Of a stretch of 64,000 nucleotides of DNA, positions 34,838-44,489 are shown in pieces; the stretch's first letter is position 1, and every line of letters begins with the position of its first letter. The notes under the pieces are model-generated. The model saw only the letters and a program-made list of their open reading frames with translations, had not been told where the DNA came from and did no database searches. A program made the translations under genes and the position numbers. Source of the DNA: Rhodanobacter thiooxydans (GTDB lineage: Bacteria; Pseudomonadota; Gammaproteobacteria; Xanthomonadales; Rhodanobacteraceae); NCBI RefSeq assembly GCF_021545845.1, contig NZ_CP088923.1, forward strand, positions 3,162,001 through 3,226,000, read 5' to 3'.

Positions 34838-36160
34838 TCAGCGGTCCCGCGGCACAGCCATAGCATCCATGACCTCCGGCAGATCCGTCTCGCGGCCGAT
34901 CTGCGGGAAGTGCCGACGTTCCATGCGCCGAATCGCGAAGTGCATCCACGCCAGCGAAGCGGCCGCCAGGACAAACAACAGCATGAAGCAGCTGGTCCAC
35001 ACGCCGACGACGTCGTTCAATACGCCGAACGCGATCGGCAGGACAAAACCGCCCAGTCCGCCGATCATGCCGACCACGCCGCCCACCGAACCTACATGCT
35101 GGGGGTAATAGACTGGGATGTGCTTGTACACCGCCGCCTTGCCCAGCGACATGAAGAAACCCAGCACGAACACCAGCACCGTGAACGGCACCACGCCGGT
35201 CGCCAGGTGCAGGGTGATGTCGCTCCTGATGCCCTTCACGACATATTGGGTGTCCGGATAGGCGAGCAGGAAGGTGCAGATGGCGGAGACGCCGAAGGTC
35301 CAGTACATCACCCTGCGCGCGCCGATGCGGTCGGACAGCACCCCGCCAACGATGCGGAACAGGCTGGCCGGAATCGAATAGAAGGCAGCAAGAATGCCGG
35401 CGGTCCTCACGTCCAGCTTGTAGACACCGGTGAGGAAGTGCGGCAGCCACAAGGCCAGCGCCACGAAACCGCCGAAGACGAAGAAGTAGTAGAGCGAAAA
35501 ACGCCACACCTGCAGGTTGCGCAGCGGCATCATCTGTTCGCGGAACGACATCGGCTTGGTACCTGACTTGCGCCGCTGCGCCAATGAAGGGTCCTCCCGA
35601 CTGAACAGGTAGAACAGCACGGCGGTCAGTGCCAGAGCGATCGCCCAGATCTTGCTGACCATGATCCAGCCCGCAGCAACCATCACCATCGGTGCCAGCA
35701 GCTTGGTGACCGCGGCGCCGACGTTGCCCGCGCCGAAGATACCCAGCGCCGTGCCCTGCCGGCTCGCCGGGAACCACTTCGACACGTAGGCCACCCCGAC
35801 CGAGAATGCGCCGCCGGCAATGCCGACGAACAACGCGGCGACCAGAAACTGCGGGTAGGTGTGCGCGTAACCAAGCATCCAGGTGGCCACGGCCGCACAC
35901 AGCATCACCGCGGCGAACACGCGATGGCCGCCGTACTGGTCGGCCCAGATGCCGAGCAGCAGGCGGATCAGCGATCCGGTAAGGATGGGCGTGGCGATCA
36001 GCAGGCCGAACTGGGTTTCATTGAGGCCGAGTTGCTGCTTGATCTGGATGCCGATGATGGAGAATATCGTCCACACCGCAAAACACACGGTGAAGGCGAA
36101 GGTGCTTAGCCACAGGGCACGCTGCTGCTCGCCACGAGACACGATGCTCGACTCATGCAT
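34838..36160 (-). CDS. narK: Nitrate transporter NarK1-like MFS protein
   Basis: The 440-aa protein has twelve predicted helices and the MFS motif LLGIWADQYGGHR between helices 2 and 3. NarK-type segments are GNVGAAVTKL and SVGGVVGMIGGLGGF. Its shorter length and MHESSIVSRGEQQRALWLST start fit the NarK1 (proton-nitrate symporter) group. It is the last gene of the nar operon, 87 bases after the PpiC gene, and supplies nitrate to the cytoplasmic face of NarG. Confidence 0.9.
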   Translation of the reverse strand: MHESSIVSRGEQQRALWLSTFAFTVCFAVWTIFSIIGIQIKQQLGLNETQFGLLIATPILTGSLIRLLLGIWADQYGGHRVFAAVMLCAAVATWMLGYAHTYPQFLVAALFVGIAGGAFSVGVAYVSKWFPASRQGTALGIFGAGNVGAAVTKLLAPMVMVAAGWIMVSKIWAIALALTAVLFYLFSREDPSLAQRRKSGTKPMSFREQMMPLRNLQVWRFSLYYFFVFGGFVALALWLPHFLTGVYKLDVRTAGILAAFYSIPASLFRIVGGVLSDRIGARRVMYWTFGVSAICTFLLAYPDTQYVVKGIRSDITLHLATGVVPFTVLVFVLGFFMSLGKAAVYKHIPVYYPQHVGSVGGVVGMIGGLGGFVLPIAFGVLNDVVGVWTSCFMLLFVLAAASLAWMHFAIRRMERRHFPQIGRETDLPEVMDAMAVPRDR

Positions 36161-36247
36161 GCTGGTGAATCCGGTAGATGTGAGGTGTTGAAGGCCGGTC
36201 CACGGGAAGACCGGCTGTCGTTGTCGCGGAAACGTGCGGCCGGCACA

Positions 36248-37159
36248 TCAGGCGCTGGCCAGTGCCTCGATCGCATCCAGACCGCGCACCGGGTAACGCT
36301 CCTGCAAGCCGAGCAGGTAGAGCTGCAGCTCGCGTTGACGCACCTGCAATTCCAGATAGTCGGAAATCCGCTCCCGAACCGCGTCGAACGCCTGCTCGGC
36401 GCCGGGCTGGATGCCATCGACGCTGACTACGTGGTAGCCCCAGCGCGATTCGACCGGAAATGCCGCCAGGCCTTCGCGCAGACGGAACACCTGACGATCG
36501 AATTCGGGCGTGGCCTGGCCCCGCTGCAACCAGCCGAGTTCACCGCCCTGCGTCTTCGACGGACAGTCGGAATGGCGCATCGCGAAATCGGCAAACAGCA
36601 CAGGGTTGATCTTCAGCTCGGCGATCAGGCGCTCGGCCTCGGCACGGGCGCGGATGCGGCCAGTGACATCGTCGGCCGCCGCACCCAGCAGGACGTGCCG
36701 CACACGGACCAGGTCGGGCGCGCGGAACAGCTGGCGGTTCTGCTCGTAGTAGCGCCGGCAAGCCTCTTCCGCAGGCACGCGATCCTCGATTTCGCGTTCC
36801 AGCAACACGCGGATGCCGGCCTCCTCTACGGTTTCCTGGCTATCGGCCGGCACCTGTCCAGCCAGGCCGAGCCGCTGTACTTCGCGACGCAGCAGCTCGC
36901 GTACCACCAGCGCGCGGGCTGCAGCGGCGCGGGACTGCGCCGGGGTCGGCGCACGATGGTGCTGCATCTCCTGCGCGATCTCGGCTTCACTGATCGCCTG
37001 CTCGTCCACGAACAGGTAGCACGGCGCCGGCTGGCCCAGCGTGCGCGGGCCCTCGCCCTTGCTGTCGTGCCGATGCTCGTGCGCCTCCTGCGTCACCGGC
37101 TTGGCCGAATCGATGATGGTCAGCGGGATGCCTCGCGCATCGGCTTTGCCCAGCGTCAT
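36248..37159 (-). CDS. PpiC/parvulin-type peptidyl-prolyl isomerase of the nar operon
   Basis: The 303-aa protein has a parvulin domain at about residues 150-250: VRVRHVLLGA, then DFAMRHSDCPSKTQGGELGWL and GYHVVSVD. A charged helical N-terminal region precedes it. There is no signal peptide, so it should act in the cytoplasm, as NifM does for nitrogenase. Its place between narI and narK suggests it assists folding of NarG or NarH. GAGGG precedes the ATG at 37159. Parvulins in nar operons occur in some other proteobacteria. Confidence 0.88.
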   Translation of the reverse strand: MTLGKADARGIPLTIIDSAKPVTQEAHEHRHDSKGEGPRTLGQPAPCYLFVDEQAISEAEIAQEMQHHRAPTPAQSRAAAARALVVRELLRREVQRLGLAGQVPADSQETVEEAGIRVLLEREIEDRVPAEEACRRYYEQNRQLFRAPDLVRVRHVLLGAAADDVTGRIRARAEAERLIAELKINPVLFADFAMRHSDCPSKTQGGELGWLQRGQATPEFDRQVFRLREGLAAFPVESRWGYHVVSVDGIQPGAEQAFDAVRERISDYLELQVRQRELQLYLLGLQERYPVRGLDAIEALASA

Positions 37160-37161
37160 GC

Positions 37162-37866
37162 TCAGTCCCTCGATCCGTAGCGCAACGTCGCCTGGCGCCG
37201 GCGCACCACCTGGTAGGGCCGCCACAGGTAGCTGATGGGGATGCTCCACACGTGCACCAGCCGCGTGAACGGCGCCACCAGGAACAGCGTCATGCCGAGG
37301 AAGATGTGCGCCTTGTAGATCCAGTTCACGCCGATCACGTAACTTGCCGCGCCCCAGCGGAAGGTGACGATGTGCTGCGCCCACTCGGCCAGGGCAATCA
37401 TCACGCTGCCGTCCATGTGGTGGCTGGAAATCACGATGGTGTACAGGCCGAGCAGCAGCTGCAGCAACAGCAACACCAGGATCACGGTGTCGCCGGTGGT
37501 GCCGGTGGCACGCACCCGCGGGTTGAACAGCCGGCGCACCAGCAGGATCAGCAGGCCCGCCAGGCAGATCACGCCGAACACGCCGCCGACCACTATCGCC
37601 AGCAGCTGCTTCTGCGGCGCGGTGATCACCAGCTCGTAGACCGCATGCGGCGTCAGCAGGCCGACCAGATGACCGCCGAGCACGATCAGGATGCCGACGT
37701 GGAACAGGTTGCTGCCCAGGCGCATGCCGCGACCGGACAGCAGCTGGCTGGAGCCGGTGCGCCAGGTGTACATGGCGCGATCGAAGCGCGCCCAGCTGCC
37801 GATGAAGAACACCGCCATGGCGATGTACGGGTACAGCTGGAAGGCGAATTGGTCGAGATAGTTCAT
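37162..37866 (-). CDS. narI: Respiratory nitrate reductase gamma subunit NarI
   Basis: NarI is the membrane cytochrome b that oxidises quinol and passes electrons to NarH (234 aa, usual length). It has five helices, with haem ligands in NLFHVGILIVLGGHLVG and SSHHMDG plus the histidine of IYKAHIFLGM. The ATG overlaps the narJ stop. It is the fourth gene of narGHJI. Confidence 0.95.
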   Translation of the reverse strand: MNYLDQFAFQLYPYIAMAVFFIGSWARFDRAMYTWRTGSSQLLSGRGMRLGSNLFHVGILIVLGGHLVGLLTPHAVYELVITAPQKQLLAIVVGGVFGVICLAGLLILLVRRLFNPRVRATGTTGDTVILVLLLLQLLLGLYTIVISSHHMDGSVMIALAEWAQHIVTFRWGAASYVIGVNWIYKAHIFLGMTLFLVAPFTRLVHVWSIPISYLWRPYQVVRRRQATLRYGSRD

Positions 37867-38546
37867 GGCTGCACCTGCGGGGCGGCAGTGGATGGCGAAG
37901 GCCGGCGCGTGCTCGGCCGGCAGCTGTCGTCAGGCGCATCGGCGCCGAAACGGACCGCTTCCTCCTCCCACAACCGATCCATCGCCTCGGCGGTGTCGTC
38001 GCGCGGCTCCTCGCTGGCGCGTTGGCGCAGCAGCGCCAGGTCGGGCTTGCCGTCGGCCAGTTCCAGCAGCAGCTCGAACAGCACCTGGCTGGGGCTGCCG
38101 CGCTCGCCGGCGCGCGCCGCGAGCATGCCGACGATGTGGCTGATGTGGCCGAGCCAGTCGTGCACCTCGGCCGGCGGGCGCTGTGCCAGGAATTCCAGCA
38201 GCAGCGGCAGGTAATCGGGCAGTTCCTTCGCCGCCAGCTCGAAGCCCTGCTTGCGGTAGGCCTCGATCAGGTCAACCATCGCCTGGCCGCGGTCGCGCGA
38301 TTCGCCGTGGATGTGCTCGAACAGCAGCAGGCTCATCGAGCGGCCACGGTCGAAGGTCTGCAGCCAGGCGTCCTGCGCGGTCAGCGGGTCGGTGTCGAGC
38401 AAACCCTGCACGAAACCCGTCAATGCCTTCCGCCGCGCCGCCGGCAGCGCCGGGTCGGCGGCGGCGGCGAGCAGTTCGTCGCCGTGCTGCCACAACGCGT
38501 CGTCGGGGTAGTCCAGCAGCACGCCGATCAGTTTCAGCAGGCTCAT
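37863..38546 (-). CDS. narJ: Nitrate reductase molybdenum cofactor assembly chaperone NarJ
   Basis: The 227-aa chaperone has the TorD/NarJ features YPDDALW near the N-terminus, FDRGRSMSLLLFEHIHGESRDRG in the middle, and ELPDYLPLLLEFLA. It holds NarG for cofactor insertion and membrane docking and is not part of the final enzyme. It overlaps narH and narI by four bases each. The C-terminal tail is Ser/Thr/Pro-rich. Confidence 0.95.
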   Translation of the reverse strand: MSLLKLIGVLLDYPDDALWQHGDELLAAAADPALPAARRKALTGFVQGLLDTDPLTAQDAWLQTFDRGRSMSLLLFEHIHGESRDRGQAMVDLIEAYRKQGFELAAKELPDYLPLLLEFLAQRPPAEVHDWLGHISHIVGMLAARAGERGSPSQVLFELLLELADGKPDLALLRQRASEEPRDDTAEAMDRLWEEEAVRFGADAPDDSCRPSTRRPSPSTAAPQVQP

Positions 38547-40090
38547 GGGGCGACTCCGTCTTTTTCCTTGCGCACCGGCTGCACCGTGAAGGTGGTGATC
38601 TTGCGCTCGCCGAACAGATCGGCCGGGCTGTTGCCGCTGCAGCCGTTGCCGAAGGTGAAGCCGCAGCCGCCGCGTTCGCCGAACGCGTCGTTGGCGTATT
38701 CGCGATGCCCGGTTGGAATGACGAAGCGGTCCTCGTAGTTGGCGATGGCGAGGTAGCGGTACATGTCCTCGGCCTGCGCCACGCTCAGACCGGCCTGCTT
38801 CAGTACGGCCAGATCCTCGATGCCGTCGACGTTGCGCGCGCGGCGCCACGCGCGCATCGCCATCATCCGCTCCAGCGCGCGCACCACCGGCGCCTCGTCG
38901 CCGGCCGACAGCAGGTTGGCGAGATAACGCAGCGGAATACGCAGCGAGGCGACATCCGGCAGCTCGCCGTTCATGCCCACGCGACCGCGCTCGGCGGCGG
39001 ACTGGATCGGCGACAGCGGCGGCACGTACCACACCATCGGCAAGGTGCGGTATTCCGGGTGCAGCGGCAACGCCAGCTTCCAGTCGATCGCCAGCTTGTA
39101 GACCGGCGAGCCCTTGGCCGCCTCCAGCCAGTTGTCGGGGATGCCTTCCTTGCGTGCGGCCTCGATCACCGCCGGATCGAACGGGTCGAGGAAGATGCCC
39201 AGATGCGCCTGGTACAGGTCCTTCTCGGCCGGCACCGAGGCGGCTTCCTGGATGCGGTCGGCGTCGTACAGCATCACGCCGAGGTAGCGGATGCGCCCGA
39301 CGCAGGTCTCCGAGCACACGGTCGGCTCGCCCATCTCGATGCGCGGGTAGCAGAAGGTGCACTTTTCCGACTTGCCGCTCTTCCAGTTGTAGTAGATCTT
39401 CTTGTACGGGCAGGCCGACACGCACATGCGCCAGCCGCGGCACTTGTCCTGGTCGATCAGCACGATGCCGTCTTCCTCGCGCTTGTAGATCGCGCCGGAG
39501 GGACACGCCGACACGCAGGCCGGGTTGAGGCAGTGCTCGCACAGGCGCGGCAGGTACATCATGAAGGTCTTCTCGAACGCGCTGTAGATCTCCTTCTGCA
39601 CGTTGTCGAAGTTGCGGTCCTTGGCGCGCTTGGCGAATTCGGTGCCGAGGATTTCCTCCCAGTTCGGCCCCCATTCGATTTTCTGCATGCGCTCGCCGCT
39701 GATCAGCGAGCGCGGGCGCGCGGTGGGCTGATGAGAGCCTTCCGGCGCCTGGTGCAGGTGCTGGTAGTCGAAAGTGAACGGCTCGTAGTAGTCGTCGATC
39801 TGCGGCAGGTCGGGGTTGGCGAAGATCTTCGACAGCATGCGCCAGCGGCCGCCGGCGCGCGGCACCAGCTTGCCGGCACCGGTGCGCACCCAGCCGCCGT
39901 TCCACTTGTCCTGGTTCTCCCACTCCTTCGGGTAGCCGATGCCGGGCTTGGTTTCGACGTTGTTGAACCAGGCGTACTCGACGCCTTCGCGACTGGTCCA
40001 CACGTTCTTGCAGGTGATCGAGCAGGTGTGGCAGCCGATGCACTTGTCGAGGTTGAGCACCATCGCGATCTGGGCACGGACTTTCATCAC
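38543..40090 (-). CDS. narH: Respiratory nitrate reductase beta subunit NarH
   Basis: NarH (515 aa) carries the four iron-sulfur clusters that link NarI to NarG. The cysteine groups are CIGCHTCSITC, CEHCLNPACVSACP, CRGWRMCVSACP and CTFCYP with CSETC. In the third group a Trp replaces one Cys (CRGWRMC), as in all NarH proteins, giving a [3Fe-4S] cluster. It acts on the cytoplasmic side of the membrane. The ATG overlaps the narG stop. Confidence 0.96.
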   Translation of the reverse strand: MMKVRAQIAMVLNLDKCIGCHTCSITCKNVWTSREGVEYAWFNNVETKPGIGYPKEWENQDKWNGGWVRTGAGKLVPRAGGRWRMLSKIFANPDLPQIDDYYEPFTFDYQHLHQAPEGSHQPTARPRSLISGERMQKIEWGPNWEEILGTEFAKRAKDRNFDNVQKEIYSAFEKTFMMYLPRLCEHCLNPACVSACPSGAIYKREEDGIVLIDQDKCRGWRMCVSACPYKKIYYNWKSGKSEKCTFCYPRIEMGEPTVCSETCVGRIRYLGVMLYDADRIQEAASVPAEKDLYQAHLGIFLDPFDPAVIEAARKEGIPDNWLEAAKGSPVYKLAIDWKLALPLHPEYRTLPMVWYVPPLSPIQSAAERGRVGMNGELPDVASLRIPLRYLANLLSAGDEAPVVRALERMMAMRAWRRARNVDGIEDLAVLKQAGLSVAQAEDMYRYLAIANYEDRFVIPTGHREYANDAFGERGGCGFTFGNGCSGNSPADLFGERKITTFTVQPVRKEKDGVAP

Positions 40091-43000
40091 GCCACCTCCT
40101 TGGCATCCGCCGGCCTGGGGGGGACGGAACCCGGTTCGCCGTCCAGCCAGTCGACCTTGTCCATCTTGCGCACGATCACGAACTCGTCGCGGTTGGTGCC
40201 GCAGGTGCCGTAGTAGTTGAAGCCCCAGGCCAGTTGCGCGTAGCCGCCGATCATGTGGGTCGGCTTGAGCACCACGCGGGTGACCGAGTTGTGGATGCCG
40301 CCGCGGGTGCCGGTGATTTCCGAACCGGGCATGTTGATGATGCGTTCCTGTGCGTGGTACATCATCGCCATGCCCGGCATCACGCGCTGGCTGACCACCG
40401 CACGTGCGGCGATCGCGCCGTTGATGTTGAACAGCTCGATCCAGTCGTTATCCTCGATGCCGGCCTCGCGCGCATCGTCCTCGCTGATCCACACGATCGG
40501 ACCGCCGCGCGACAGGGTCTGCATCAGCAGGTTGTCGCTGTAGGTGCTGTGGATGCCCCACTTCTGGTGCGGGGTGATCCAGTTCAGCACGATCTCGCGG
40601 TGACCGTTGCCGCGTTTGTTGTGCAGCGGCTCGATGGTCTTGGTGTCGACCGGCGGGCGGTAGCTCATGAAGCCCTCGCCGAAGGCGATCATCCACTCGT
40701 GGTCCTGGTAGAACTGCTGGCGGCCGCTGATGGTGCGCCACGGGATCAGCTCGTGCACGTTGGTGTAGCAGGCGTTGTAGCTGACGTGATCGTCCTCCAG
40801 GCCCGACCAGATCGGCGAGGAGATGATCTTGCGCGGCTGCGCCTGGATGTCGCGGAAGCGGATCGCCTCGTGTTCCTTGCCGCGCGCCAGATGGGTGTGC
40901 TCGCGACCGGTGAACCTGCCCAGCGACTCCCAGGCCTTGACCGCGACGTGGCCGTTGGTCTCCGGCGCCAGATGCAGCACCACCTCGCAGGCGTCGATCG
41001 CGGTGTCGATGCGCGGCCGTCCGTGGCTGACGCCCGGCTCGGTCACCGCGTGGTTGAGCTTGCCGAGGAAATCGACCTCGTCGCGCGTATCCCACTGCAT
41101 GCCCTTGCCGCCGTTGCCGAGCTTGTCCAGCAGCGGCCCGAGCGAAGTGAACTTCTTGTACAGGTTGGGGTAGTCGCGCTCGACCACGGCGATCGACGGC
41201 ATGGTCTTGCCGGGAATCGGCTCGCACTGGCCTTTCTTCCAGTCGGTGACGCCGAACGGCATGGCCAGCTCGCCGGGCGTGTCGTGCAGGGTCGGTACCA
41301 GCACCAGGTCCTTTTCCACCCCCAGCACGCCGGGCGCCATGTCGCTGACCGAGCGGGCGACGCCCTTGAAGATGTCCCAGTCGCTGCGCGATTCCCACGC
41401 CGGGTCCACCGCCTTGGACAGCGGGTGGATGAATGGGTGCATGTCGGAGGTGTTGAGATCGTTCTTCTCGTACCAGGTCGCCGTCGGCAGCACGATGTCC
41501 GAGTACAGCGCGGTGGTGCACATGCGGAAATCCAGCGTCACCAGCAGGTCGAGCTTGCCTTCCGGCGCCTCGTCGCGCCACGCCACTTCCTCGGGCTTGA
41601 CCGCGCCGCGCTCGCCCAGGTCCTTGCCCTGCAGGCCATGCCGCGTGCCCAGCAGGTGCCGCAGCATGTACTCATGGCCCTTGCCGGAGGAGCCGAGCAG
41701 GTTCGAGCGCCAGATGAACAGCACGCGCGGAAAATTCTGCGGCGCATCGGGATCGGCGTAGGCGAAGTCCAGCTTGCCCTGCCGCAGCTGCTCGACCACG
41801 TATTCGGCTGGCGAACGGCCGGCCTGTTCGGCGGCCTTGACGATCTCCAGCGGGTTGCGGTCCAGCTGCGGCGCGCTGGGCAGCCAGCCCATGCGGATCG
41901 CCTGCAGGTTGAGGTCGGCCTGGCTGCCGGTGAAGCGGGCCGGGTCGGCCAGCGGCGACAGGATTTCCTTCATCTCCAGCTTTTCGTAGCGCCACTGGTC
42001 GGACATGAAGTAGAAGAACGAGGTGCCGTTCATCTGCCGCGGCGGGCGACTCCAGTCCAGGCCGAACGCCAGCGGTTGCCAGCCGGTCTGCGGGCGCAGT
42101 TTTTCCTGCCCCACGTAGTGCGCCCAGCCGCCGCCGGTCTGGCCGATGCAGCCGCACATCATCAGCATGTTGATCAGGCCGCGGTAGTTCATGTCGTTGT
42201 GGAACCAGTGGTTCATGCCGGCGCCGACGATGATCATGCTGCGGCCGCGGGTCTTGGCCGCGGTGCCGGCGAATTCGCGGGCGATCTCCACCACCTCGGC
42301 GCGCGGCACGCCGGTGATCTTCTCCTGCCACGCCGGCGTGCCCGGCACGTTGTCGTCGTAGCCGGACGCCACGTTGGCGCCGCCGAAGCCGCGGTCGACG
42401 CCGTAGTGCGCCAGCAGCAGGTCGTAGACGGTGGCAACCTCCCACTGCTTGCCGTCGGCCAGCTGCAGGCGGCGCACCGGCACGTTGCGCTCGAGGATGT
42501 CCTCGAACTTCGAGGCGGTCCAGCGGTCGTGCTCGATGCCGCCGAAGTACGGGAAGCTGACCGCCTCGATGCCGTCGTTGGCGTCCTTTAGCGACAGCCG
42601 CAGGCGGGTCGCCCGGCCCTGGCTATCCTTTTCCTCGATATTCCACTTGCCCTGCTCGCCCCAGCGGAAGCCGACCGAACCGTTGGGCACGGTGATCTCG
42701 CCGCTGTGCTCGTCCAGCGCCAGCGTCTTCCACTCGGGGTTGTTCGATTCGCCCAGCCCGCCGAGGTCGCTGGCGCGCAGGAAACGCTCCGCCACCAGGC
42801 GGCCGTCGGCACGCCGCTCCAGCCGCACCAGCAGCGGCATGTCGGTGTACTGGCGGCAGTAGTCGATGAAGTACTCCGTCGGGTGGTCGACGTGGAACTC
42901 CTTCAGGATCACGTGGCCGAAGGCGAACGCCAGCGCCGCATCGGTGCCCTGCTTGGGGTGCAGCCAGTGGTCGGTGAGCTTGGCGACTTCGGCGTAGTCG

Positions 43001-43845
43001 GGCGTGATCGCCACCGTCTTGGTGCCGTTGTAGCGGGCCTCGGTGAAGAAGTGCGCATCGGGCGTGCGCGTCTGCGGCACGTTGGAACCCCACGCGATGA
43101 TGTAGCGGCTGTTGTACCAGTCGGCCGATTCGGGTACGTCGGTCTGCTCGCCCCACACCTGCGGCGAGGACGGCGGCAGGTCGCAGTACCAGTCATAGAA
43201 CGACAGGCAGGTGCCGCCCAGCAGCGACAGGTAGCGCGCGCCCGACGCGTAGGAGATCATCGACATCGCCGGGATCGGCGAGAAGCCGATCACGCGATCG
43301 GGGCCGTGCTGCTTCACCGTGTGCAGGTTGGACGCGGCGATGATCTCGTTGGCTTCGTCCCAGCGCACGCGCACGAAGCCGCCCATGCCGCGCTTGCTCT
43401 TGTACGACTTCGCCTTGGCCGGGTCGCCGACGATGCTGGCCCATGCCTCGACCGGCGCCATCGTCTTGCGCGCCTCGCGCCACAGGCGCAGCAGCGCGCC
43501 GCGCACCAGCGGGTACTTCAGCCGGTTGGCGCTGTACAGGTACCAGGAATAGCTGGCCCCGCGCGGGCAGCCGCGCGGCTCGTGGTTGGGCAGGTCCGGC
43601 CGCGTGCGCGGGTAGTCGGTCTGCTGGGTTTCCCAGGTCACCAGGCCGTTCTTGACGTAGATCTTCCAGCTGCACGAGCCGGTGCAGTTCACGCCGTGGG
43701 TGGAGCGCACGATCTTGTCGTGCTGCCAGCGGGCGCGATAGCCGTTTTCCCAATCCCGATTGTCCGTGCGGGTGGTGCCATGGCCCGCCGAAAACGTCTC
43801 TGAGCTGCGCTTGAAGAACTGCAGCCGGTCAAGGAAGTAACTCAT
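40087..43845 (-). CDS. narG: Respiratory nitrate reductase alpha subunit NarG
   Basis: NarG (1252 aa) is the catalytic molybdenum-bis-MGD subunit reducing nitrate to nitrite in the cytoplasm. The N-terminal cluster FS0 is bound by HGVNCTGSCSW and RGCPRG, the His-Cys3 pattern. YNSRYIIAWGSNVPQTRTPDAH includes the Asp-containing region near the metal. The C-terminus has ITGTRGGIHNS and GFNYYGTCGTNRDEF. There is no Tat signal other than the usual remnant. It is the first gene of narGHJI-ppiC-narK, and an FNR-type box lies about 105 bases upstream. Confidence 0.97.
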   Translation of the reverse strand: MSYFLDRLQFFKRSSETFSAGHGTTRTDNRDWENGYRARWQHDKIVRSTHGVNCTGSCSWKIYVKNGLVTWETQQTDYPRTRPDLPNHEPRGCPRGASYSWYLYSANRLKYPLVRGALLRLWREARKTMAPVEAWASIVGDPAKAKSYKSKRGMGGFVRVRWDEANEIIAASNLHTVKQHGPDRVIGFSPIPAMSMISYASGARYLSLLGGTCLSFYDWYCDLPPSSPQVWGEQTDVPESADWYNSRYIIAWGSNVPQTRTPDAHFFTEARYNGTKTVAITPDYAEVAKLTDHWLHPKQGTDAALAFAFGHVILKEFHVDHPTEYFIDYCRQYTDMPLLVRLERRADGRLVAERFLRASDLGGLGESNNPEWKTLALDEHSGEITVPNGSVGFRWGEQGKWNIEEKDSQGRATRLRLSLKDANDGIEAVSFPYFGGIEHDRWTASKFEDILERNVPVRRLQLADGKQWEVATVYDLLLAHYGVDRGFGGANVASGYDDNVPGTPAWQEKITGVPRAEVVEIAREFAGTAAKTRGRSMIIVGAGMNHWFHNDMNYRGLINMLMMCGCIGQTGGGWAHYVGQEKLRPQTGWQPLAFGLDWSRPPRQMNGTSFFYFMSDQWRYEKLEMKEILSPLADPARFTGSQADLNLQAIRMGWLPSAPQLDRNPLEIVKAAEQAGRSPAEYVVEQLRQGKLDFAYADPDAPQNFPRVLFIWRSNLLGSSGKGHEYMLRHLLGTRHGLQGKDLGERGAVKPEEVAWRDEAPEGKLDLLVTLDFRMCTTALYSDIVLPTATWYEKNDLNTSDMHPFIHPLSKAVDPAWESRSDWDIFKGVARSVSDMAPGVLGVEKDLVLVPTLHDTPGELAMPFGVTDWKKGQCEPIPGKTMPSIAVVERDYPNLYKKFTSLGPLLDKLGNGGKGMQWDTRDEVDFLGKLNHAVTEPGVSHGRPRIDTAIDACEVVLHLAPETNGHVAVKAWESLGRFTGREHTHLARGKEHEAIRFRDIQAQPRKIISSPIWSGLEDDHVSYNACYTNVHELIPWRTISGRQQFYQDHEWMIAFGEGFMSYRPPVDTKTIEPLHNKRGNGHREIVLNWITPHQKWGIHSTYSDNLLMQTLSRGGPIVWISEDDAREAGIEDNDWIELFNINGAIAARAVVSQRVMPGMAMMYHAQERIINMPGSEITGTRGGIHNSVTRVVLKPTHMIGGYAQLAWGFNYYGTCGTNRDEFVIVRKMDKVDWLDGEPGSVPPRPADAKEVA

Positions 43846-43950
43846 GCAAAGCCCTCTTGGCAGTCTGTGGCGTCGTCGTGTCAGCAGCGCTTGCGCATCA
43901 CTTCCGTCAGCCCGATGGACGGAGCCTAGGCGAGTGATGCCACCACAAAA

Positions 43951-43964
43951 TTGACACCGATCAA
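43951..43964. promoter_or_regulatory. FNR/ANR-type box upstream of narG
   Basis: On the minus strand this reads TTGAT-CGGT-GTCAA, one base from the FNR consensus, and is centred about 112 bases before the narG ATG. The 290-base region 43846-44135 holds no gene that I can see. Confidence 0.7.
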
Positions 43965-44135
43965 GAGCACGGAATCATGACCAGATTGGTACGGATTCGA
44001 CTCGGTCGGCGCAACCTGTCCGCAAGTTCCGCCGCAACGGTTGCCACACCTGCGCTGGTGTCGTGAGCACGGCATCCCCCCCCGCCGCATGCCGCCGGCG
44101 CGGTCACGCTGCGACGCCCTGCCGCAGCGGCTTCC

Positions 44136-44489
44136 TCAGCGCGGGCGCGGCGGCGCGCCGCGGCGGCTCACGCTGTCGCGCACATCCACCTCGAACAGCA
44201 GCCGCCACTCGACCGCGGCGCTGGCCGGCAACGCGAATTCCAGCCCCTTTTTGCACGGCAATTGCTGCACGTACGCCTCCACGCGCTCGACCGGCAGGGC
44301 GAACGACCAGCTGTCGCCGCGCCGCTGCAGCCCGGCCTGCGCCACGGGCAGCAGCGCCAGCGAAAAGCCGAATGCGGCGCCGTCGGGAAGGTGGCTCATG
44401 CTGTCCAGCGCCCGGCCGTCGCGCAGGCGCGCGAGTTCGTCTTCGTCGATCCGCAGGCGCCATTGCTGGCCATCGATCTGCAACTTCAC
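44136..44489 (-). CDS. Conserved hypothetical protein, DUF7009-like
   Basis: The 117-aa product starts at GTG in the last codons of mobA. The N-terminal pattern MKLQIDGQQWRLRIDEDELARL, followed by SMSHLPDGAAFGFSLAL, resembles DUF7009 proteins (small beta-rich proteins starting MKIRIKGNSxRLR). Two-thirds along is PCKKGLEFALP. No function is known. Overlap with mobA suggests a link to molybdenum cofactor or nitrate reduction. The family match is from memory of the pattern and is moderate. Confidence 0.65.
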   Translation of the reverse strand: MKLQIDGQQWRLRIDEDELARLRDGRALDSMSHLPDGAAFGFSLALLPVAQAGLQRRGDSWSFALPVERVEAYVQQLPCKKGLEFALPASAAVEWRLLFEVDVRDSVSRRGAPPRPR

